From Croceitalea rosinachiae (GTDB lineage Bacteria; Bacteroidota; Bacteroidia; Flavobacteriales; Flavobacteriaceae): a DNA stretch of 64,000 nucleotides. The notes below the pieces were generated by a model. It made no database searches and was not told the DNA's origin. It was given only the letters and a program-made list of their open reading frames with translations. A program made the position numbers and the translations under genes. Shown piece by piece: positions 33,749-41,390 of this stretch (its first letter is position 1; each line of letters begins with the position of its first letter). The DNA is taken from assembly GCF_031846445.1 (NCBI RefSeq), contig NZ_JAVRHR010000003.1, forward strand, positions 186,001 to 250,000, in the 5' to 3' direction.

Positions 33749-33786
33749 TAAAAAACCCCCTAAGCATAGGCTTTGGGGGTTTTTAT
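33749..33786. terminator. Bidirectional terminator
   Basis: AAAAACCCCC and GGGGGTTTTT pair around a loop of about 16 nt that itself contains AGC/GCT. The hairpin has A-runs and T-runs on both sides. It lies between the convergent DUF885 and DUF2911 genes and can serve both. Confidence 0.8.
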
Positions 33787-33804
33787 TATCAAAAGAATAA
33801 TGTC

Positions 33805-34344
33805 TTAGAACATTACAGGAGTAGCAACTCTGGTAGTTCCCCATCCCATAACAAGGTGAGCCCCACCATCAACCTCTTTAAAAGCCATAGAGAAAGCCTC
33901 TAAAGATTCCCCGTCAGTTGAAGCTTTAGCAGTTACGCGAACCACATCGGCTGAATTATCATAAGAGTAGGCGCCCCATTGGTTCAAATTTTTATTTAAG
34001 ATAACCGTCCACTCCCCATCACCAGGTATAGTGAATAAGGCATAAGTACCAGCAGCAACTTTTTCACCACCAAAAGTCACATCTTGATAAAATGTAATTT
34101 CAGGAGCTTCGTTAGCACCAGTTCTCCATACTTTTCCGTTAGGAGCTAAATCAGCCATAGAACGTCCTTTTAACTGAGGTCTGCTGTAGATAACACGGGC
34201 AGACTTGCTTGACTCTTTATAGCTAGATGGAAAAGAAGCTATATCAGCAGGACTTTTATCCATTCCGCTAAATTTTTGGGCAGTTGCTTCAGTAGTAAAA
34301 ACCAATGCAAAAGCAAATAATACAGGTAATAATACTCTTTTCAT
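33805..34344 (-). CDS. DUF2911 secreted protein
   Basis: This 179-residue protein has a signal peptide (about 1-22, TEATAQ) and a DUF2911 domain: SARVIYSRPQLKGRSM, LAPNGKVWRTGANEAPEITF, GTYALFTIPG and WTVILNKNLNQWGAYSYD. Members are periplasmic or extracellular and of unknown function. They are common in Bacteroidota. Confidence 0.88.
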   Translation of the reverse strand: MKRVLLPVLFAFALVFTTEATAQKFSGMDKSPADIASFPSSYKESSKSARVIYSRPQLKGRSMADLAPNGKVWRTGANEAPEITFYQDVTFGGEKVAAGTYALFTIPGDGEWTVILNKNLNQWGAYSYDNSADVVRVTAKASTDGESLEAFSMAFKEVDGGAHLVMGWGTTRVATPVMF

Positions 34345-34585
34345 TTTTCAAATTTTAGTTGAACTCAAAAGTAGCTCGTATAAGTACGCTACATTTTTAA
34401 AGAGTCGTTAAAATTTGCCCAACTTTCAATATTCTCATCATTTATATGATTTTATAACAAAAAGGTTTTAGATATTTAAAATAATGAATGTAAAAATTTA
34501 AATATGTAATCAATAAAGAATATTTTGTTTAGTTATTGATATTTATTATTCATTTTTGTTTCATAATTGTTATTAAAGAAAAGAT

Positions 34586-36256
34586 ATGTGCGGAATTGTA
34601 TGTGCGTTTGATGTAAAAGAAAGTACGGAGGTACTCAGACCACAATTATTGGAAATGTCTAAGAAAGTAAGACATCGTGGTCCAGATTGGAGTGGAATTT
34701 ATGCTAGTCAAAAAGCCATTTTGGCTCATGAACGATTGGCAATTGTTGACCCAGCTTCGGGTAAGCAGCCGTTGTTGAGTCCTGATGGAAAATTAATATT
34801 GGCCGCAAATGGAGAAATATATAATCACAGTGAGCTTCGAACACAGTTTAAAGGCTCTTATGAGTTTAAAACGCAGTCTGATTGCGAAGTAATTTTGGCA
34901 CTATACCAAGAAAAAGGTGTTGATTTTATAGATGAGCTTAACGGGATATTTGGTTTTTCGATTTATGATAGTGAAAAAGATGAGTACTTCATAGCCCGTG
35001 ACCATATGGGTATCATTCCACTTTACATAGGATGGGACAAAAACGGAACCTTTTATGTGGCTTCAGAATTGAAGGCATTGGAAGGTACTTGTACCAAAAT
35101 TGAATTGTTTCCTCCCGGGCATTATTTGCATAGTTCTACCGGTGAATTTGTGCGCTGGTACCAACGTGATTGGATGGAGTATGAAGCAGTAAAAGAAAAC
35201 CAGACCAGTATTGACGAGATTCATGATGCGCTAGAAGCTGCGGTAAAACGTCAATTAATGTCAGATGTTCCCTATGGTGTATTGCTTTCGGGTGGATTGG
35301 ATTCTTCGGTAACTTCTGCGATTGCAAAGAAGTATTCACAAAAAAGAATAGAATCTGGTGATACAAAAGATGCCTGGTGGCCCCAATTACATTCTTTTTC
35401 TGTGGGATTGGAAGGTTCGCCAGATTTAGCTGCAGCTCAAAAGGTTGCTGACCATATTGGCACAGTACACCACGAAATTAAGTTTACCATACAAGAAGGT
35501 CTAGATGCTATCAGGGATGTCATCTATAATTTAGAAACGTATGATATCACTACCATTCGAGCATCTACGCCCATGTATTTGATGGCTCGAGTCATCAAAT
35601 CAATGGGAATAAAGATGGTCTTGTCTGGAGAAGGGGCAGATGAATTGTTTGGAGGGTATTTATATTTTCATAAGGCACCAAGCCCGAAGGATTTTCATGA
35701 AGAAACAGTGCGCAAATTAGATAAACTTCATATGTATGATTGCTTGCGTGCAAACAAGTCATTGGCAGCTTGGGGAATCGAAGGTCGTGTTCCATTCTTA
35801 GATAAAGAATTTATGGATGTGGCGATGCGCGTTAACCCAAAAGATAAGATGATAAATGGTGAACGTATGGAGAAATGGGTCGTACGTAAAGCGTTTGAGT
35901 CTTACTTGCCAGAAAGTGTTGCTTGGAGACAAAAAGAACAATTTTCAGATGGGGTTGGATACAGTTGGATAGATACCTTAAAAGAAGTAGTTGATGAAGC
36001 TGTGACAAGTGAACAACTAAAAAGCGCAAATTTTAGATTTCCAATACAGACTCCAACAAGTAAGGAAGAATATTATTACCGTTCTATTTTTGAAGAACAC
36101 TTTCCGTCAGATGCAGCAGCATTAAGTGTTCCACAAGAGCCCTCAGTGGCTTGTAGTACAAAAATCGCATTAGAATGGGACGAGGCATTTAAGAATATGA
36201 ACGACCCTTCAGGTAGGGCAGTAGCGAACGTTCATGATGATGCCTATGTAAAGTAA
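34586..36256 (+). CDS. asnB: Asparagine synthase B (glutamine-hydrolysing)
   Basis: This 556-residue enzyme makes asparagine from aspartate, ATP and glutamine. Cys2 at the start (MCGIV) is the glutaminase nucleophile. Other N-terminal marks are VRHRGPDWSG and ANGEIYNH. The C-terminal synthetase domain has the pyrophosphatase loop SGGLDSS (about 236-242) and GEGADELFGGY. The length matches bacterial AsnB. Confidence 0.96.
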   Translation: MCGIVCAFDVKESTEVLRPQLLEMSKKVRHRGPDWSGIYASQKAILAHERLAIVDPASGKQPLLSPDGKLILAANGEIYNHSELRTQFKGSYEFKTQSDCEVILALYQEKGVDFIDELNGIFGFSIYDSEKDEYFIARDHMGIIPLYIGWDKNGTFYVASELKALEGTCTKIELFPPGHYLHSSTGEFVRWYQRDWMEYEAVKENQTSIDEIHDALEAAVKRQLMSDVPYGVLLSGGLDSSVTSAIAKKYSQKRIESGDTKDAWWPQLHSFSVGLEGSPDLAAAQKVADHIGTVHHEIKFTIQEGLDAIRDVIYNLETYDITTIRASTPMYLMARVIKSMGIKMVLSGEGADELFGGYLYFHKAPSPKDFHEETVRKLDKLHMYDCLRANKSLAAWGIEGRVPFLDKEFMDVAMRVNPKDKMINGERMEKWVVRKAFESYLPESVAWRQKEQFSDGVGYSWIDTLKEVVDEAVTSEQLKSANFRFPIQTPTSKEEYYYRSIFEEHFPSDAAALSVPQEPSVACSTKIALEWDEAFKNMNDPSGRAVANVHDDAYVK

Positions 36257-36312
36257 TGCTTGTTCTTATTTTTAAATAGGTAGGCATTTTTTATTCATTT
36301 TAATTAGTCCGT

Positions 36313-36338
36313 GAGAGGCACCTTTATAGGTGCTTCTC
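36313..36338. terminator. Hairpin after asnB, possible terminator
   Basis: GAGAGGCACCT and AGGTGCTTCTC pair with one G-T wobble around a 4-nt loop. No strong T-run follows, so termination would be weak. The rest of the 276-bp gap before gyrB shows nothing else except the gyrB -7 box. Confidence 0.45.
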
Positions 36339-36487
36339 TAGTTTAATGAAGTTCAATTTTTGAAAAATCCGGCGGTTTAAATCAAGTTGTTTGTTGCTTA
36401 GAAATGACGCTTACCTTTTCCACAACCTCCTGTTAATAACTTAAGGGGATAAAGTGCTTCAAACCCCTAATTTCACTAGCTAGTGCT

Positions 36488-36495
36488 TATATTTG
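36488..36495 (+). promoter_or_regulatory. -7 box of gyrB
   Basis: TATATTTG lies 37 bp before the ATG and matches the Bacteroidota consensus. Confidence 0.55.
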
Positions 36496-36532
36496 TAAGA
36501 TTTGAAATTTTCAAAATAATTTAGTTAGAAAT

Positions 36533-38473
36533 ATGAGCGAGGAAGCTAAAAAAAATCAATATTCTGCTGATAGTATTCAGGCCCTTGAGGGTATGGAACA
36601 TGTGCGTATGCGCCCTTCAATGTACATTGGTGACGTTGGTACAAGAGGGTTGCATCACTTAGTTTATGAAGTTGTCGATAATTCTATCGATGAGGCTATG
36701 GGCGGGTATTGCGATACCATTGATGTTATTATCAACGAGGACAACTCCATAACGACAAAAGATAATGGTCGTGGTATACCTGTTGGCATGCACCAAAAAG
36801 AAGGAGTTTCTGCTCTTGAAGTGGTAATGACCAAAATTGGAGCAGGGGGCAAGTTTGATAAGGATTCTTATAAAGTTTCAGGCGGTCTACATGGTGTTGG
36901 TGTTTCTTGTGTAAATGCACTCTCAAGCCATCTTAAGGCTACGGTTTTTAGAGAAGGTAAAGTTTGGGAGCAAGAATATGAAAGGGGAAAAACCCAATAT
37001 CCTGTAAAAAGTGTTGGGGAGAGTAAAGAAACAGGTACTGTAGTGACTTTTACGCCTGATGATACCATCTTTACCCAAACTACGGAGTACAATTACGATA
37101 CCTTGGCCAATAGAATGCGAGAGCTTTCGTATTTGAACAAAGGTATTACCATAACCTTGACCGATAAGAGAAATAAAGATGAAAAAGGAGAGTTTATTTC
37201 TGAGACCTTTCATTCTGAAGAAGGATTAAAAGAATTTATCCGTTTTTTAGATGGAACTAGGGATCCGCTTATTCAGACCGTAATCTCGATGGAAGGAGAG
37301 AAAAATGGAATTCCTGTTGAAGTTGCGATGATTTACAACACTGGGTATTCTGAAAATTTACATTCTTATGTAAATAATATCAATACTCATGAAGGGGGTA
37401 CACATTTATCTGGGTTTAGAAGAGGTTTGACAGGTACCTTAAAAAAGTATGCTGATAATTCAGGAATGCTTGATAAGTTGAAGTTTGAAATTTCTGGAGA
37501 TGATTTCCGCGAAGGACTAACCGCAATAGTTTCAGTTAAAGTTGCAGAACCACAATTTGAAGGACAGACGAAAACAAAGCTTGGAAATAGAGAAGCTACA
37601 AGTGCTGTGAGTCAAGCTGTGTCCGAAATGCTTACTGATTACTTAGAGGAGCATCCAGATGATGCCAAACAAATCGTAGAGAAAGTGAAACTTGCGGCCC
37701 AAGCGCGCCATGCTGCTGCTAAGGCGCGTGAAATGGTGCAGCGTAAAAACCCGATGAGCGTTGGTGGTTTACCCGGAAAACTTTCTGATTGCTCTGAACA
37801 AGATCCTACAAAATGCGAAGTATTCTTAGTTGAGGGTGATTCTGCAGGCGGTACAGCAAAGCAAGGTCGAGATAGAATGTTTCAAGCGATTCTACCCCTG
37901 CGAGGTAAAATTTTGAACGTAGAAAAAGCTATGCAGCATAAGGTTTTTGAGAATGAAGAGATAAAGAATATCTACACAGCTCTTGGTGTAACCATAGGCA
38001 CCGAAGAAGATAGTAAGGCCTTGAATCTTGATAAACTTCGTTATCATAAGGTAGTTATTATGTGTGATGCCGATGTAGATGGTAGTCATATTGAAACTTT
38101 GATTCTTACCTTTTTCTTTAGGTATATGCGCGAATTGATAGAGGGTGGACATGTTTATATTGCAACACCTCCTTTGTATTTGGTTAAGAAGGGCGCTAAA
38201 AAGCGATATGCTTGGGACGATAAAGAACGAGACGATATTATTGAGTCAATGGGTGGTGCCGCAGGCATTCAACGCTATAAAGGTTTGGGTGAAATGAACG
38301 CTGAGCAATTATGGGATACTACAATGAATCCTGAGTTCAGAACATTAAGACAAGTGACAATTGATAATGCGACCGAAACGGATCGTATTTTCTCTATGTT
38401 AATGGGTGATGAAGTGCCTCCAAGAAGAGAGTTTATCGAAAAAAACGCGGTCTATGCCAACATTGATGTGTAG
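36533..38473 (+). CDS. gyrB: DNA gyrase subunit B
   Basis: This 646-residue ATPase subunit of gyrase has a GHKL ATP-binding domain with EVVDNSIDEA and DNGRGIPVG, and a transducer domain with QTKTKLGN. The TOPRIM domain has EGDSAGGTAKQGRD and DADVDGSHI, and the C-terminus QRYKGLGEMN is present. It lacks the large insertion seen in proteobacterial GyrB, as is normal for Bacteroidota. Confidence 0.97.
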   Translation: MSEEAKKNQYSADSIQALEGMEHVRMRPSMYIGDVGTRGLHHLVYEVVDNSIDEAMGGYCDTIDVIINEDNSITTKDNGRGIPVGMHQKEGVSALEVVMTKIGAGGKFDKDSYKVSGGLHGVGVSCVNALSSHLKATVFREGKVWEQEYERGKTQYPVKSVGESKETGTVVTFTPDDTIFTQTTEYNYDTLANRMRELSYLNKGITITLTDKRNKDEKGEFISETFHSEEGLKEFIRFLDGTRDPLIQTVISMEGEKNGIPVEVAMIYNTGYSENLHSYVNNINTHEGGTHLSGFRRGLTGTLKKYADNSGMLDKLKFEISGDDFREGLTAIVSVKVAEPQFEGQTKTKLGNREATSAVSQAVSEMLTDYLEEHPDDAKQIVEKVKLAAQARHAAAKAREMVQRKNPMSVGGLPGKLSDCSEQDPTKCEVFLVEGDSAGGTAKQGRDRMFQAILPLRGKILNVEKAMQHKVFENEEIKNIYTALGVTIGTEEDSKALNLDKLRYHKVVIMCDADVDGSHIETLILTFFFRYMRELIEGGHVYIATPPLYLVKKGAKKRYAWDDKERDDIIESMGGAAGIQRYKGLGEMNAEQLWDTTMNPEFRTLRQVTIDNATETDRIFSMLMGDEVPPRREFIEKNAVYANIDV

Positions 38474-38502
38474 GTTCATCATACATAACTTTAATTTCAC
38501 AA

Positions 38503-38534
38503 CAAAAACTCGCTCTTACAAAGCGGGTTTTTTA
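38503..38534 (+). terminator. Terminator after gyrB
   Basis: AAACTCGCT pairs with AGCGGGTTT around a short loop and is followed by TTTT. Confidence 0.7.
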
Positions 38535-38557
38535 GTTTTAAAGAAAATTAGTACAAT

Positions 38558-39568
38558 ATGAGAATTAAGTTATGTATGGCGTTTTTGTTATGCTCGGTTA
38601 TGGCAAGCGCACAAAATTTAAATGATCTTTTAGTTGCCGGTTTAAATGATGCTGAACGCTTTGCAAACAGTTATTTGGCACCGGTGACAGAGGCAGGAAT
38701 TTATAGTGTATCTAATGGGTGGTATAATTCTGCTGACGCAAAACCTTTAGGTGGATTTGAAGTGTCTATTGTTGGAAACATCACTGGGTTTAAAAATAAG
38801 AATGATAAAAAAGCTTTTATTTTAGATACTGCCGATTATGAAAATTTAACCTTTGATGACGGCAGTACTTCAAGGCAAGTTTCAACTGCCTTGGGTGACA
38901 TAGATGGTGTAATAGTTAATGTAAATGCCAATATTGAAGGGCAATTGGTAAGTGAGCAGTTTGAATTGCCAACTGGCTTGGCAGATGATATCAGTTTTAT
39001 ACCGACCGGTTATATTCAAGCAAGCGTGGGCTTAATAAAAGGATTAGAGGTCAAGGCTAGATTCTTACCGAAGATCAATACTGATGATGTGCAGATTGGA
39101 TTATTCGGAGCAGGACTTCAATATGACTTTACCAAAATGCTTCCTGCAGATAAATTATTACCGGTGGCAATATCTGCTGTAATCGGTTATACAAATCTGA
39201 ATGGAGAATATGATTTTACAGATACAGAAGCGATAGCTGGTGAAAATCAGAGAATAGATGCTAACATCAGTACTTGGAATTTTAGTGCAGTTGTTTCCAC
39301 GCGAAAAATTCCTGTAATCAACTTTTACGGAGGTCTGGGTTATATCGTAGGTAAATCTGAGACAGACCTTTTAGGCAGATATGAAGTTGCAACGGTCTCA
39401 GGGATTCCAATAGTATACAATGATCCTTTTTCAATCACAAATGATGTAAGCGGTATTACGGCAAATGTGGGTACCAAGATTAAGTTGAGCTTTTTTAGGA
39501 TTAACGTAGATTACAATATAGCTGAATTTAGTACACTAACAGCTGGTATTAACTTCGGTTTTAGATAG
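38558..39568 (+). CDS. DUF6588-like outer-membrane protein
   Basis: This 336-residue protein has a signal peptide (about 1-18, MASAQ) and a beta-rich chain with LPTGLADDISFIPTGYIQASVGLIKGLEVKARFLPKI, ending in INFGFR. The pattern matches a family of predicted outer-membrane proteins (DUF6588) found in Flavobacteriia. The N-terminal NLNDLLVAGLNDAERFANSYLAPV is characteristic. Function is unknown. Confidence 0.75.
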   Translation: MRIKLCMAFLLCSVMASAQNLNDLLVAGLNDAERFANSYLAPVTEAGIYSVSNGWYNSADAKPLGGFEVSIVGNITGFKNKNDKKAFILDTADYENLTFDDGSTSRQVSTALGDIDGVIVNVNANIEGQLVSEQFELPTGLADDISFIPTGYIQASVGLIKGLEVKARFLPKINTDDVQIGLFGAGLQYDFTKMLPADKLLPVAISAVIGYTNLNGEYDFTDTEAIAGENQRIDANISTWNFSAVVSTRKIPVINFYGGLGYIVGKSETDLLGRYEVATVSGIPIVYNDPFSITNDVSGITANVGTKIKLSFFRINVDYNIAEFSTLTAGINFGFR

Positions 39569-39588
39569 ATGTAATTATATAAACAACA

Positions 39589-39620
39589 AAAAAAGCCTTG
39601 CTAATTAGCAAGGCTTTTTA
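39589..39620. terminator. Bidirectional terminator
   Basis: A perfect palindrome, AAAAAGCCTTGCT and its complement around a 4-nt centre, has A-runs and T-runs outside. It separates the convergent DUF6588 gene and the small lipoprotein gene. Confidence 0.85.
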
Positions 39621-39647
39621 TTTTCATATAGTACCACTATTTTTAAA

Positions 39648-40019
39648 CTATTCTCTTATAGCGAATACCCCTCCATCAGCGAACTCCAATTGTTCGTGCT
39701 CTTCAGATATATTCATAATCACTTCTGTATCTTGAAGTTCTTCTTCATTATAAGTAATTGAATATACTCCTGCATCAGAAGACCAACGAAAGTCAGTATA
39801 AAAAGTTAGGGATTCTCCTAAATAAAAATGGTAACGTCCTAAGTAGGCATCATTAAAAATCCATTCTTCCTTTTGAGTGGATTCTTGCTTGCCCTCAAGC
39901 GAGTTGATTTGGGTCTTTGACCATATTCCAAGAACAGGATCATTATTTTCAGGTATTCGGGTACAGTTACTTACTGAAATCAGGGTAACAATAGCCAGCA
40001 ATGAAAAGAACTTTTTCAT
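39648..40019 (-). CDS. Small lipocalin-like lipoprotein
   Basis: This 123-residue protein has a lipoprotein signal (lipobox SVSNC, Cys at about 19). A small beta-rich domain follows, starting DPVLGIWSKTQI and containing EEWIFNDAYLGRYHFY and AGVYSITYNEEEL, the pattern of lipocalin-like proteins. Function is unknown. Confidence 0.6.
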   Translation of the reverse strand: MKKFFSLLAIVTLISVSNCTRIPENNDPVLGIWSKTQINSLEGKQESTQKEEWIFNDAYLGRYHFYLGESLTFYTDFRWSSDAGVYSITYNEEELQDTEVIMNISEEHEQLEFADGGVFAIRE

Positions 40020-40215
40020 AAGTAGGTAATTCGTAAGGTTTGGGATATGTACAACGGTGTTGATAAAGGTGCTATTGTAAAAAATCGATGTATTACCATT
40101 TAATGTCGATTTCTTCGTTGAACACCACTATTTTTTAACATTTGACAACTTTTTGATGTAATTATATCTGCCTGAAATATGATATTTTTCATAAAACAAT
40201 GCCTTAAAAAATCAT

Positions 40216-40223
40216 TATTTTTG
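40216..40223 (+). promoter_or_regulatory. -7 box of mdh
   Basis: TATTTTTG lies 33 bp upstream of the mdh ATG and matches TAnnTTTG. Confidence 0.5.
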
Positions 40224-40256
40224 GGCTTCTTATAAAAATTATAAAAATACTATAAC

Positions 40257-41183
40257 ATGAAAGTAACCGTAGTTGGGGCTGGAGCAGTTGGGGCAAGCTG
40301 TGCAGAATATATTGCTATTAAAGATTTTGCTTCTGAAGTTGTTTTGTTGGACATCAAAGAAGGCTACGCCGAAGGTAAGGCCATGGACTTAATGCAGACC
40401 GCATCATTAAATGGGTTTGATACTAAAATTACAGGCAGTACCAGCGATTATTATAAAACTGCAAACAGTGATATTGCTGTAATTACTTCTGGAATTCCTC
40501 GAAAACCGGGAATGACCCGAGAAGAACTTATAGGTATTAATGCAGGTATTGTGAAAACAGTTTCAAAGAGCTTATTGGAGCATTCTCCGAATGCAATTCT
40601 TATTGTAGTGAGTAATCCTATGGATACGATGACCTATTTGGTTCATAAAACAACCAATTTACCAAAGCATAAGATAATAGGTATGGGCGGTGCATTAGAT
40701 AGTGCCCGTTTTAAATATCGTTTAGCTGAAGCCATAGGTGCGCCTATTTCAGACGTTGATGGAATGGTGATAGGTGGTCATAGTGATAAAGGTATGGTGC
40801 CGTTAATCAGCCATGCAGCTAGAAATAGTGTTAAGGTATCTGAGTTTTTAAGCAATGACCGTATGCAGCAAGTAGTTGAAGACACTAAAGTTGGAGGAGC
40901 TACGTTGACCAAATTACTGGGCACTAGTGCGTGGTACGCCCCTGGAGCTGCCGTGTCTGGACTTGTTCAGTCCATTGCATGCGACCAAAAGAAAATTTTT
41001 CCATGTTCAACTTATTTAGAAGGGGAATATGGTCTGAATAATCTTTGTATTGGAGTGCCAGTAGTATTGGGAAAAAATGGGATTGAGAAGATAGTTGATA
41101 TCGAGCTTAGCGATGCTGAAAAAGCAAAAATGAAAGAAAGTGCCGAAGGTGTTTCCAAGACCAACGGTCTTTTAGATCTTTAG
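40257..41183 (+). CDS. mdh: Malate dehydrogenase
   Basis: This 308-residue NAD-dependent dehydrogenase of the tricarboxylic acid cycle has the Rossmann start KVTVVGAGAVGASCA and the NAD-specific Asp in VVLLDI. The substrate arginines are in IPRKPGMTREEL, and the catalytic region VIGGHSDKGMVPL includes the active His. The length fits the Bacteroidota LDH-like Mdh type. Confidence 0.95.
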   Translation: MKVTVVGAGAVGASCAEYIAIKDFASEVVLLDIKEGYAEGKAMDLMQTASLNGFDTKITGSTSDYYKTANSDIAVITSGIPRKPGMTREELIGINAGIVKTVSKSLLEHSPNAILIVVSNPMDTMTYLVHKTTNLPKHKIIGMGGALDSARFKYRLAEAIGAPISDVDGMVIGGHSDKGMVPLISHAARNSVKVSEFLSNDRMQQVVEDTKVGGATLTKLLGTSAWYAPGAAVSGLVQSIACDQKKIFPCSTYLEGEYGLNNLCIGVPVVLGKNGIEKIVDIELSDAEKAKMKESAEGVSKTNGLLDL

Positions 41184-41202
41184 GCATATAGTTATAATCT
41201 TA

Positions 41203-41290
41203 ATGCCATTTCGAAAGTGATTTTATATGAAAAACCTATGTTCAAGATAGATTTTTCACTCACTGGGCTCGAAATGGCATTTTTATTTTT
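41203..41290 (+). terminator. Large nested hairpin between mdh and secDF
   Basis: ATGCCATTTCGA (41203-41214) pairs perfectly with TCGAAATGGCAT (41269-41280) and is followed by TTTTATTTTT. Inside, AGTGA and TCACT can pair as well. The 54-nt internal segment is long for a simple terminator, so it may be a structured RNA 3' end. Confidence 0.5.
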
Positions 41291-41344
41291 CCTACCCTTT
41301 AGTATAATTGCAGATATTCTATTGTCAAATCCTATTTGAAATGA

Positions 41345-41352
41345 TATATTTG
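41345..41352 (+). promoter_or_regulatory. -7 box of secDF
   Basis: TATATTTG followed by CACGC lies 38 bp before the ATG, with TTG near 41322 at a plausible -33 position. Confidence 0.55.
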
Positions 41353-41390
41353 CACGCTGTTTGAGAAAAATTCTAAAAATTTAGTAAACA

